From assembly GCA_945949625.1 (NCBI GenBank), contig CAMFFI010000065.1, forward strand, positions 1-6,446: a DNA stretch of 6,446 nucleotides, given 5' to 3'. How positions within the stretch are numbered: the first letter of the stretch is position 1; every line of letters starts with the position of its first letter. The stretch is from an uncultured bacterium. Its GTDB lineage: Bacteria > Bacillota > Clostridia > Oscillospirales > Acutalibacteraceae. A model generated the notes under the pieces. That model had not been told where the DNA came from, ran no database searches, and was given only the letters and a program-made list of their open reading frames with translations. Below are positions 1-6,446 of this stretch, in pieces. The translations under genes and the position numbers were made by a program.

Positions 1-149
1 GGGGAGTTATGTCAAATTCTATTATACAAAACGATTTTAAAAATTTACTCGATTGTGTTTTTGCAAAGCCGGAATATTCCTGCGACAACAGTGCAGGAAT
101 TGCATACCTTGCATACAGAAAGGACAGCTATGATAAGCCCCGAGTTTAA
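1..149 (+). CDS. C-terminal end of a TsaD/Kae1-like (peptidase M22 family) protein, partial
   Basis: The gene enters from the left edge; the first complete codon is at 3 and the stop TAA is at 147-149, leaving 48 residues. The fragment reads GVMSN near the start and PEYSCDNSAGIAYLAY later. This matches the end of the TsaD/Kae1/Gcp fold, where a glycine-rich GGVxxN segment is followed by a P(E/K)xCTDNxAMIA motif whose Asp is a metal ligand; that Asp (codon 84-86) is present. TsaD proper makes the threonylcarbamoyl group of t6A in tRNA. From memory, many Clostridia carry a second, shorter TsaD-like protein beside xseA, and its role is unclear. The SCDNSAGIA variant and the xseA linkage favour this paralogue over true TsaD, but that is inference. 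The reading frame overlaps the xseA start by 20 bases, which suggests translational coupling. With only 48 residues, family assignment is good but not certain. Confidence 0.68.
   Translation, partial: GVMSNSIIQNDFKNLLDCVFAKPEYSCDNSAGIAYLAYRKDSYDKPRV
119..124 (+). promoter_or_regulatory. Ribosome binding site of xseA
   Basis: AAAGGA lies 5 bases before ATG 130, inside the end of the upstream gene. It supports ATG 130 over the in-frame GTG at 55, which has no comparable site and lies well within the upstream reading frame. Confidence 0.75.
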
Positions 150-1344
150 AGCCCCTAAGGTAATATCTGTTTCACAGCTTAATTTTTACGTTAAGTCCAT
201 TCTTGATAATGATATGAATCTGAACGCAGTATTTATTACCGGTGAAATTTCAAATTTAACAGACCATTACAAAAGCGGACACATTTATCTTTCCCTAAAG
301 GATGAAAAATCAGTGGTACGTGCAGTAATGTTTTCAGGCAACGCAAGGCGCCTTAAATTCAAGCCAGAAAACGGTATGAAGGTACTTGTCTGCGGAAGAG
401 TTACGGTTTATGAGCCTACGGGACAGTATCAGCTCTATATTGAAAGTATGCAGCCTGACGGTATAGGTGAGCTTTCTCTTGCGTATGAACAGCTTAAAAA
501 TAAGCTTGAAAAGGCAGGAGTATTTGATGTATCAAGAAAAAAGCCGATTCCTAAATTTCCGGAGAATGTGGGTGTTATAACCTCTCCCACAGGCGCGGCG
601 GTACAGGATATAAATAACATTCTGACAAGGCGGTTTCCCTGCGTAAATATTATAATGGCGCCTGTTCTTGTTCAAGGGGAAAACGCACCTGCACAGCTTG
701 TAAAGGCTGTAAAGCAAATGGACGAGTATGCGCTTGCCGACGTAATAATTATCGGCAGGGGAGGCGGTTCAATTGAAGATTTGTGGGCGTTTAACAGCGA
801 GGAGCTTGCCTATGCAATTTATAACTGCCGCACTCCGGTTATTTCCGCAGTAGGTCACGAAACGGATTTTACAATCTGCGATTTTGCAGCGGATTTACGA
901 GCTCCCACTCCGTCTGCTGCGGCAGAGCTTGCAGTTCCCGATAAAAAGGAGCTTATTGCTTATTATGATTCTCAAAAGCAGTATATTTATTCTATGACAG
1001 ACGCAAGGCTCCGGCTTGAAAATAAAAGGCTCAATCAGCTTAAAGCGTCTTTGGAGGCACAATCTCCGGCTGTGCAAATAAGAGAATACAGCCGTGATTT
1101 ATCTCTTCAGAAAGAAAAAATGAAAAATACAATGTTAAACAGCTTTAACAACAGCTTTCAGAAAATTAAGAATCTGGGCTTAAAACTGGAGGCGCTAAAC
1201 CCTGTTTCTGTATTGCAAAGAGGTTATTCCTTTGCAGAAAAAGACGGTAAGGTTGTTGCTTCCGTAAAAGAATTAAAACCCGATGATATATTTGAACTTA
1301 ATTTAAAGGACGGAAAAGTTACTGCAAAAGTGACAGGTGAATAA
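130..1344 (+). CDS. xseA: Exodeoxyribonuclease VII large subunit
   Basis: The protein has 404 residues. With the small subunit XseB it forms a cytoplasmic nuclease that degrades single-stranded DNA from both ends to oligonucleotides without needing Mg2+, acting in repair and recombination. The N-terminal OB-fold (about residues 10-110) begins at ISVSQLNFYVKSIL and contains GHIYLSLKD and GRVTVYEPTGQYQLY. The catalytic core follows with VGVITSPTGAAVQD, IIGRGGGSIEDLW and SAVGHETDFT. Asp160, Arg210, His243 and Asp246 line up at a constant offset of five with the E. coli residues reported as essential (D155, R205, H238, D241). A helical, Lys/Glu-rich coiled-coil region (about 275-350) is shorter than in the E. 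coli protein (about 456 residues). The C-terminus has the usual NPVSVLQRGYSF segment. The start at 130 is chosen from the AAAGGA site and family length; the GTG at 55 would add 25 unconserved residues. No xseB follows. Confidence 0.96.
   Translation: MISPEFKAPKVISVSQLNFYVKSILDNDMNLNAVFITGEISNLTDHYKSGHIYLSLKDEKSVVRAVMFSGNARRLKFKPENGMKVLVCGRVTVYEPTGQYQLYIESMQPDGIGELSLAYEQLKNKLEKAGVFDVSRKKPIPKFPENVGVITSPTGAAVQDINNILTRRFPCVNIIMAPVLVQGENAPAQLVKAVKQMDEYALADVIIIGRGGGSIEDLWAFNSEELAYAIYNCRTPVISAVGHETDFTICDFAADLRAPTPSAAAELAVPDKKELIAYYDSQKQYIYSMTDARLRLENKRLNQLKASLEAQSPAVQIREYSRDLSLQKEKMKNTMLNSFNNSFQKIKNLGLKLEALNPVSVLQRGYSFAEKDGKVVASVKELKPDDIFELNLKDGKVTAKVTGE
1335..1340 (+). promoter_or_regulatory. Ribosome binding site of dnaE within the xseA end
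   Basis: AGGTGA lies in the last codons of xseA, 6 bases before the dnaE ATG at 1347. Only two bases separate the xseA stop from the dnaE start, so the two genes are almost certainly co-transcribed and probably translationally coupled. Confidence 0.7.
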
Positions 1345-1346
1345 TT

Positions 1347-4300
1347 ATGTCTTTTACACATTTACACGTTCACAGCGAATACAGTCTGCTTGACGGCGCC
1401 TGCCGTATAAGCAGACTTCCTGCTGCTGCAAAAAAAATGGGACAGACCGCCCTTGCAATAACTGACCACGGGGTTATGTACGGTGTAATTGATTTTTACC
1501 GCACCTGCAAAAAAGAGGGTATAAAGCCTATAATCGGCTGTGAGGTTTACGTTGCTCCCAGAACACGCTTTGACAAGACCTTTGAATACGATAAAAACTA
1601 TTATCATATGGTTCTTTTGTGTGAGAATAACACAGGCTATCAGAATTTAATCAAGCTTGTTTCAAAGGGCTTTACCGAGGGCTTTTACAACAAGCCAAGA
1701 ATTGACGACAGCTTACTGGAGCAGTATCACGAGGGTTTAATTTGCCTTTCCGCCTGTCTTGCAGGTGAAATTCCTCAAAAGCTTTTGAGGGAGGATTACA
1801 AGGGAGCAAAGGAAAAAGCTCTTTATTACCGTGATTTGTTCGGCAAGGACAACTTTTTTCTGGAACTTCAAAATCACGGAATAAGCGAACAGCTAAGAAC
1901 AAATCCTCAGATTATAAAAATTTCGGAAGAAACAGGCATACCGCTTGTTGTAACAAACGACAGTCATTATATTGAAAAAGAGGATTCCCGCACACACAGA
2001 ATTCTGCTGTGTATTCAGACTAACCACACCATAAATGATGAGGACAGAATGGAGTTCCAGACCGACGAATTCTATTTAAAGTCTGAACAGGAGATGCGGT
2101 CGCTTTTTCCAAATCACCCGGAGGCTTTTGATAATACTCAGAAAATTGCAGAAAGATGTAATGTTGAATTTGAATTTGGCGTCAGAAAGCTCCCTCACTT
2201 TGATGTTCCGAACAACGAAGACCACTACGAATATTTTAAACGTGGCTGTTATGAAGGCTTATACAGGCACTACGGCGAAAACCCCGATTCAAGCCTTACA
2301 GACCGACTTGAATATGAGCTTTCCACCATTAAGAGAATGGGTTTTGTTGACTATTATCTGATTGTAAACGACTTTGTTCAGTACGCAAAAAAAACAGGTA
2401 TCCCCGTAGGACCGGGCAGAGGCTCCGGCGCAGGCTCGCTGTGTGCATACTGTATCGGAATTACCGATGTTGACCCTATAAAGTACAATCTTCTTTTTGA
2501 AAGGTTTTTAAACCCCGAACGCGTAAGTATGCCCGACTTTGACATAGACTTCTGCAAGGAACGCAGGGGAGAGGTAATTGATTACGTTATACGAAAATAC
2601 GGCGCAGACCACGTTGCGCAGATAATTGCATTCGGCACAATGGCGGCAAGAGGCTCAATTCGTGATGTGGGCAGAGCTTTGGCTATGCCTTATTCAAGCG
2701 TTGATAAAATTGCAAAGCTTGTTCCCTTTGATATAGGGATTACAATAAAAAAGGCTATGGCTTTAAACAGCGAGCTTAAAAGCCTTTATGAAAACGACCC
2801 TCAGGTAAAAAATCTTCTTGATATAGCTATGTCAATTGAGGGAATGCCCAGACACGCTACAATGCATGCCGCAGGCGTAGTTATTACAGAAAAGCCAGTC
2901 AGCGACTATGTTCCTCTGTCGAAAAATGACGATAATATTGTTACCCAGTTTACTATGACCACACTTGAAGAGCTGGGACTTTTGAAAATGGATTTTTTAG
3001 GCTTGCGTAACTTAACTGTTATTGATGACGCAGTAAAAAAGATTAGGTTTATGGAGCCTGAATTTTCACTTGAAAATATAAGCTACGAGGATAAAGCAGT
3101 ATTTGATATGATGTCACAGGGCAATTCCGAGGGTGTGTTCCAGTTTGAAAGTCAGGGTATGAAGAATGTGCTTACACAGCTAAAGCCGGAATCCCTTGAA
3201 GATTTAATTGCAGTTATCTCCCTGTACCGTCCGGGACCTATGGACAGCATACCAACGTATATAGACAACAGGCACAACCCGTCACATATAAAATACAAGC
3301 ATCCGCTTTTAAAGGATATTCTTGACGTTACCTACGGCTGTATTGTCTATCAGGAGCAGGTAATGCAGATTTTCCGCACGCTTGCAGGCTATTCTTTAGG
3401 ACGGGCCGATATTGTGCGCCGTGCAATGAGTAAGAAAAAGCACGATGTAATGGAAAAAGAGCGCAAAATATTTATTGAGGGACTTACCGATGAAAAGGGT
3501 AATGTTGTGGTTGAAGGCTGTTTAAGGCGAGGTGTTGACAGAAAAACTGCAGTTGCAGTATATGATGAAATGGAAAGCTTTGCCTCATATGCTTTTAATA
3601 AATCCCACGCAACTGCATACGCTATGATTTCCTATCAGACTGCATGGCTAAAATGTCACTATCCTAAGGAATATATGGCGTCCCTGCTGTCAAGCGTTCT
3701 TGACAATCAGAATAAAATGGCAGGCTATATTGCAGAATGTCACCGATTGGGAATAGAGGTTTTGCCTCCTCATATTAACGAAAGCTACTACGATTTTACC
3801 GTAACAGGCAACGATATACGCTTTGGGTTGCTTGCCATTAAAAATTTAGGCAGACAATTCATTGACCATATAATCAAAGAGCGTAAAAACGGAAAATACA
3901 AGTCCCTTTATGACTTTTGCAGCAGAATGTACGATAAAACAATAAACTCCCGTGCTTTAGAAAGCCTTATTAAGTGCGGAGCAATTGATAATTTAGGCGC
4001 AAACCGCCGTCAGATGCTGGCTGTTGCCAAGGTTGTGCTTGACAGTATAACCTTTGAAAGCAAAAAAAACGGCAGAGGACAGATTTCCCTTTTTGATTCG
4101 GATGAGGACATAAAGGCTTCCTCCGAGCCTGAAATGCCTATGCTTGATGAATTTCCCGTATCCGAGCTGCTTTTTATGGAAAATGAGGTTGCGGGAATGT
4201 ATTTAAGCGGACACCCGTTAAATGATTATGAAGATTACGCAAAGGCTGCAAAAACAGATAAAATCGGAAATATAATCAGTCAGGAGTCGGAGTATTCCTA

Positions 4301-4883
4301 TAAAGACGGACAAAGCGTAAGAGTTCTTGCAATAATATCAAAGGTAAAGACTCAGGTTACAAAAAATAACCGTATGATGGCTTTTGTAAATATTGAGGAC
4401 CAGTACGGTACACTGGAAATGATTGTTTTTCCCGATACCTTTGAAAAATTTGCGTCCTGTTTTCGTGAGGGAAACGTGCTTGATATTATGGGGAATGTTA
4501 ATATTAAGGAGGATGAGGAACCAAAGCTTGTTTGCAGCAGTGTAAAGGCTGTAACAAAGGATTCTGACCCTGCAAGTCTGCCCGACAATGTGAATTACAG
4601 GCAAAGTTCAGGAATACATAAATCTTTTAATGAGAACAAGACAAATAACACACCCAAGAAACCGCCTGTTCTTTATATAAGGCTTGATAATCTTGAGGGA
4701 GAGAGCTTTTATAAAGCCAAAAGGGTTCTTGAAATTTTTGAAGGCAGAACGCCCGTAGTATTTTATCTTACCGATACAAAAAAACAGCTTAAAGCTCCTA
4801 TGAATTTGTGGGTTGATTTAAACGATGTAATGATAAAAGAACTTAAATATCAGCTTGGAGATTCAAATGTAGTGGTAAAATGA
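1347..4883 (+). CDS. dnaE: DNA polymerase III alpha subunit (DnaE)
   Basis: The 1178-residue product is a full-length C-family replicative polymerase (E. coli: 1160). An N-terminal PHP domain (about 1-280) has HLHVHSEYSLLDG at 5-17, TDHG at 39-42, GCE at 64-66 and NDSH at 204-207. The palm has PGRGSGAGS (356-364) and SMPDFDIDF (394-402); Asp397, Asp399 and Asp549 (in KMDFLGLRNLT) match the three catalytic aspartates of the family. The fingers contain SLYRPGPM (625-632) and a conserved SYAFNKSHATAYAMISYQTA segment from 747. A helix-hairpin-helix region lies near 825-862. QISLF at 912-916 fits the internal beta-clamp-binding consensus QxxLF. An OB-fold (about 990-1070) and a C-terminal domain containing NLWVDLNDV follow. 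There is no PolC-type inserted exonuclease and no intein. Many Firmicutes also have PolC; if so here, DnaE would extend primers or share lagging-strand work, which cannot be judged from this window. Confidence 0.97.
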   Translation: MSFTHLHVHSEYSLLDGACRISRLPAAAKKMGQTALAITDHGVMYGVIDFYRTCKKEGIKPIIGCEVYVAPRTRFDKTFEYDKNYYHMVLLCENNTGYQNLIKLVSKGFTEGFYNKPRIDDSLLEQYHEGLICLSACLAGEIPQKLLREDYKGAKEKALYYRDLFGKDNFFLELQNHGISEQLRTNPQIIKISEETGIPLVVTNDSHYIEKEDSRTHRILLCIQTNHTINDEDRMEFQTDEFYLKSEQEMRSLFPNHPEAFDNTQKIAERCNVEFEFGVRKLPHFDVPNNEDHYEYFKRGCYEGLYRHYGENPDSSLTDRLEYELSTIKRMGFVDYYLIVNDFVQYAKKTGIPVGPGRGSGAGSLCAYCIGITDVDPIKYNLLFERFLNPERVSMPDFDIDFCKERRGEVIDYVIRKYGADHVAQIIAFGTMAARGSIRDVGRALAMPYSSVDKIAKLVPFDIGITIKKAMALNSELKSLYENDPQVKNLLDIAMSIEGMPRHATMHAAGVVITEKPVSDYVPLSKNDDNIVTQFTMTTLEELGLLKMDFLGLRNLTVIDDAVKKIRFMEPEFSLENISYEDKAVFDMMSQGNSEGVFQFESQGMKNVLTQLKPESLEDLIAVISLYRPGPMDSIPTYIDNRHNPSHIKYKHPLLKDILDVTYGCIVYQEQVMQIFRTLAGYSLGRADIVRRAMSKKKHDVMEKERKIFIEGLTDEKGNVVVEGCLRRGVDRKTAVAVYDEMESFASYAFNKSHATAYAMISYQTAWLKCHYPKEYMASLLSSVLDNQNKMAGYIAECHRLGIEVLPPHINESYYDFTVTGNDIRFGLLAIKNLGRQFIDHIIKERKNGKYKSLYDFCSRMYDKTINSRALESLIKCGAIDNLGANRRQMLAVAKVVLDSITFESKKNGRGQISLFDSDEDIKASSEPEMPMLDEFPVSELLFMENEVAGMYLSGHPLNDYEDYAKAAKTDKIGNIISQESEYSYKDGQSVRVLAIISKVKTQVTKNNRMMAFVNIEDQYGTLEMIVFPDTFEKFASCFREGNVLDIMGNVNIKEDEEPKLVCSSVKAVTKDSDPASLPDNVNYRQSSGIHKSFNENKTNNTPKKPPVLYIRLDNLEGESFYKAKRVLEIFEGRTPVVFYLTDTKKQLKAPMNLWVDLNDVMIKELKYQLGDSNVVVK
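4080..4094 (+). other. Beta-clamp-binding motif of DnaE (QISLF)
   Basis: These codons encode residues 912-916, QISLF, a direct match to the QxxLF pentapeptide by which C-family polymerases bind the sliding clamp. It sits between the helix-hairpin-helix region and the OB-fold, the same place as the internal clamp motif of E. coli DnaE. Confidence 0.8.
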
Positions 4884-4935
4884 ATAAAATAAAGCGGCAA
4901 TAATTAGTATATTTTTACAAAATGTCATATTTATA

Positions 4936-4964
4936 TTGTATTTAATTTGCTTTTGTATTATAAT
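4936..4964 (+). promoter_or_regulatory. Likely sigma-A promoter of the ABC transporter operon
   Basis: A perfect TATAAT at 4959-4964 is preceded, after a 17-base spacer, by TTGTAT at 4936-4941, a weak -35 box. Transcription would start near 4971 and give a leader of roughly 54 bases. The surrounding 141-base gap between dnaE and the binding-protein gene is very AT-rich. No strong GC-rich hairpin with a T-tract is visible after dnaE, so read-through from the upstream operon is possible. Confidence 0.65.
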
Positions 4965-5011
4965 GATAACTGTTAATTTAGTTTAGCGCATAAAAGCGTA
5001 AAAGCAATCTT

Positions 5012-5017
5012 AGGAGG
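5012..5017 (+). promoter_or_regulatory. Strong ribosome binding site of the substrate-binding protein
   Basis: A perfect AGGAGG lies 7 bases before ATG 5025. It is the strongest such site in the window, consistent with high expression of an ABC-transporter binding protein. Confidence 0.85.
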
Positions 5018-5024
5018 AAATTTT

Positions 5025-5993
5025 ATGAAAAAGACAAAAAGAATATTGGCAGCTTTGTTAGCCGTTTTAATGCTTGCAGTTTGCTTTGCAGGCTGCGGTC
5101 AGACATCAAAGGTTTATAACATCGGTGTTTGCCAGCTTGTTCAGCACGAGGCTCTTGACGCTGCAACTCAGGGCTTTCAGGACGCATTGACAAAACTTTT
5201 AGGCAAGGATAATGTTAAGTTTGACGTACAGAACGCACAGGGCGACTCTCCAACCTGCGCAACAATCTGCAACCAGTTTGTTTCTTCAAATGTTGACCTT
5301 ATTATGAGCAACGGTACAGCTGCTTTACAGGCTGCATATACTGCAACACCTAACATTCCTGTTTTAGGTACTTCAATTACAGACTATGCAACAGCACTTG
5401 ATATTTCCGATTGGAAGGGTGTAACAGGAATGAACGTTTCCGGTACATCCGACCTTGCTCCACTTGACAAGCAGGCTGAAATGCTTCACGAGCTTTTCCC
5501 GAATGCTAAAAACGTAGGTATCCTCTATTGTTCAGCTGAGGCTAACTCAAAATATCAGGCTACAACAATTACAGGTTATCTTGAAAAATACGGATACACA
5601 GTTAAGGAATATACCTTTGCTGATTCAAACGATGTTGCTTCCGTAGTTACTTCTGCTTGTGACGCAAGCGATGTTCTCTATGTTCCGACTGACAACACAG
5701 CGGCTTCTAACACTGGTATCATCAACAATATTGCCGAGCCAAAAGGTGTTCCGATTGTTGCAGGCGAAGAGGGTATCTGCAAAGGCTGCGGCGTTGCAAC
5801 ACTTTCAATCAGCTATTATGACATCGGCTACAAAACCGGCGAAATGGCTTATGACATTCTTACAAAGGGCGAGGATATTTCAAAAATGGAAATCCAGTAC
5901 GCTCCTGCAACTACAAAGAAATATGTAGAAGAAAGATGCAAAACATTAAAAATTGATATTCCTTCAGACTATGAGGCAATAGCTGCTGAATAA
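5025..5993 (+). CDS. ABC transporter substrate-binding lipoprotein, TrpX/ABC_sub_bind type
   Basis: The 322-residue product begins with a lipoprotein signal: MKKTKR, a hydrophobic stretch (about 7-22) and a lipobox FAGC with Cys24 as the likely lipidated residue. It should be anchored on the outer face of the membrane and deliver a ligand to the permease encoded downstream. The mature part has the two-lobed periplasmic-binding fold of the ABC_sub_bind family (PF04392/COG2984). Typical segments are NIGVCQLVQHEALDAATQGF (32-51), DLIMSNGTAALQAA (91-104), IPVLGTSITD (111-120), GVTGMNVSGTSD (132-143), VLYVPTDNTA (217-226) and ISYYDIGYKTGEMA (262-275). A characterised member, pneumococcal TrpX, is associated with aromatic amino acids; the ligand here cannot be read from sequence. 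The mature protein has eight further cysteines, including a CxxC at 252-255, which is many for an exported protein. The family call is firm; substrate is unassigned. Confidence 0.92.
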   Translation: MKKTKRILAALLAVLMLAVCFAGCGQTSKVYNIGVCQLVQHEALDAATQGFQDALTKLLGKDNVKFDVQNAQGDSPTCATICNQFVSSNVDLIMSNGTAALQAAYTATPNIPVLGTSITDYATALDISDWKGVTGMNVSGTSDLAPLDKQAEMLHELFPNAKNVGILYCSAEANSKYQATTITGYLEKYGYTVKEYTFADSNDVASVVTSACDASDVLYVPTDNTAASNTGIINNIAEPKGVPIVAGEEGICKGCGVATLSISYYDIGYKTGEMAYDILTKGEDISKMEIQYAPATTKKYVEERCKTLKIDIPSDYEAIAAE

Positions 5994-6012
5994 GAATATA
6001 GCGGTTAATTAA

Positions 6013-6036
6013 GGGGTGCCGTGAATACGACACCCC
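6013..6036 (+). promoter_or_regulatory. Intercistronic hairpin between binding protein and permease (possible attenuator or mRNA stabiliser)
   Basis: GGGGTG (6013-6018) pairs with CACCCC (6031-6036). After one C-A mismatch, CGT (6020-6022) pairs with ACG (6027-6029) around a GAAT loop. The stem is followed by GTAAATTTT, only a short, interrupted T-tract, so it is more likely a leaky terminator or a barrier to 3' exonucleases than a full stop. Either role would leave more binding-protein mRNA than permease mRNA, as is common in ABC import operons. The structure is clear; its function is inferred. Confidence 0.7.
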
Positions 6037-6051
6037 GTAAATTTTGCAGAC

Positions 6052-6058
6052 GAGGTGG
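6052..6058 (+). promoter_or_regulatory. Ribosome binding site of the permease
   Basis: GAGGTGG lies 6 bases before ATG 6065. This spacing favours ATG 6065 over the in-frame ATG at 6071. Confidence 0.75.
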
Positions 6059-6064
6059 AATCTT

Positions 6065-6446
6065 ATGGGTATGATTTTATCGTACTTTTCTTCACTTAAT
6101 CCCTTATCCTTTGTTTCTTCCTTACCGGGTAATATTGCCCAGGGAATAATATGGGGACTTATGGCGTTAGGTGTTTTTATTACATTCAAATTGCTTAACT
6201 TTGCGGACCTTACCGTTGACGGCTCTTTTGCAACAGGCGGTGCTGTAACTGCCATAATGGTAATAAACGGCTATCCTGTTTGGCTTTCCTTAATTGTAGC
6301 CGCAATAGCAGGTATTATTGCAGGTCTTGTAACCGGACTTTTACATACTCTTCTCGGTATTCCCGATATACTTTCCGGTATTCTCTCTCAGATTGCGTTG
6401 TATTCCGTTAATCTGAATATTATGGGAAAATCAAATTTACCTATAA
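6065..6446 (+). CDS. ABC transporter permease, BPD_transp_2 family, N-terminal part
   Basis: The frame stays open to the window end, giving 127 complete codons of a protein that is usually about 290-320 residues long. It resembles the uncharacterised/TrpY-type permeases (COG4120, PF02653) that accompany ABC_sub_bind lipoproteins. Visible signatures are a first membrane segment with GLMALGVFITFKLLNFADLT (31-50), the conserved LTVDGSF (49-55), a second segment about 72-93 rich in Ala, Ile and Gly ending GLVTGLLHTLLGIPDILSG, and the family-typical LYSVNLNIMGKSN (112-124). It would form the membrane channel for the ligand captured by the preceding lipoprotein and be driven by an ATPase not in the window. 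Spacing from the binding-protein gene is 71 bases, with a hairpin between. The permease is cut by the sequence end, not broken. Confidence 0.93.
   Translation, partial: MGMILSYFSSLNPLSFVSSLPGNIAQGIIWGLMALGVFITFKLLNFADLTVDGSFATGGAVTAIMVINGYPVWLSLIVAAIAGIIAGLVTGLLHTLLGIPDILSGILSQIALYSVNLNIMGKSNLPI

Noticed and set aside
100..116. Tandem TTGCATAC repeat
   Set aside because: Two copies nine bases apart simply encode a repeated Ala-Tyr pair in the end of the TsaD-like gene; no array follows.
55..129. GTG at 55 as the xseA start, adding 25 residues
   Set aside because: The added residues do not look like the family, there is no good ribosome site before 55, and the stretch is coding for the upstream gene in another frame. 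ATG 130 has AAAGGA at the right distance.
4338..4604. Two overlapping minus-strand open frames opposite the dnaE OB-fold
   Set aside because: They are shadows of a strongly conserved coding region; the products have no family character and overlap each other in different frames.
4884..4935. Intrinsic terminator just after dnaE
   Set aside because: The region is AT-rich with no GC-containing inverted repeat followed by a T-run; ATTTTTAC alone is not enough.
4965..5024. A T-box or other amino-acid riboswitch controlling the TrpX-like operon
   Set aside because: The leader after the predicted promoter is only about 54 bases, too short for a T-box, and the conserved AGGGTGG-type antiterminator sequence is absent.
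5659..5928. Plus-strand open frame of 89 codons inside the binding-protein gene
   Set aside because: It is an out-of-frame shadow within a conserved protein, with no ribosome binding site and no recognisable motif.
5911..6255. Minus-strand open frame of 114 codons across the binding-protein/permease junction
   Set aside because: It lies antisense to two well-supported genes, spans the hairpin region and has no recognisable motif.
1..6446. CRISPR array, insertion sequence, prophage, toxin-antitoxin or other accessory system
   Set aside because: No spaced direct repeats, terminal inverted repeats, transposase or integrase motifs or small paired genes are visible; the window is filled by housekeeping and transport genes.

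Overview
The window looks like ordinary chromosome from a Gram-positive, probably anaerobic Clostridia-type bacterium (Oscillospirales/Ruminococcaceae-like). This rests on moderately AT-rich coding sequence, strong AGGAGG-type ribosome binding sites, a clostridial-style DnaE, a Gram-positive lipoprotein signal on the binding protein, and a cysteine-rich exported protein. The taxonomic placement is inference. All genes are on the + strand.

Layout. (1) Bases 1-149 hold the last 48 codons of an upstream gene resembling the C-terminus of the TsaD/Kae1/Gcp (peptidase M22, 'O-sialoglycoprotein endopeptidase') family. (2) xseA, the large subunit of exodeoxyribonuclease VII, starts at ATG 130, overlaps that gene by 20 bases and ends at 1344. 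(3) dnaE, the alpha subunit of DNA polymerase III, starts 2 bases later and runs to 4883. (4) A 141-base AT-rich gap (4884-5024) carries a likely sigma-A promoter. (5) A lipoprotein substrate-binding protein of the TrpX/ABC_sub_bind type lies at 5025-5993. (6) A 71-base gap carries a strong hairpin at 6013-6036. (7) The matching ABC permease starts at 6065 and is cut by the window edge; the ATPase gene would be expected just beyond.

The window therefore joins two transcription units. The first is a tightly packed DNA-metabolism operon (TsaD-like, xseA, dnaE) with translational overlap or near-overlap at each junction. The second is a small-molecule import operon (binding protein, permease, presumably ATPase) with its own promoter and an intercistronic hairpin that may make the binding protein more abundant than the membrane component.

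I found no mobile element, CRISPR array, RNA gene, prophage piece or evident novel system. The points worth a second look are modest: the hidden upstream gene end that corrects the xseA start, the absence of xseB at its usual place after xseA, the complete-looking PHP metal site in DnaE, and the regulatory structures around the transporter genes.
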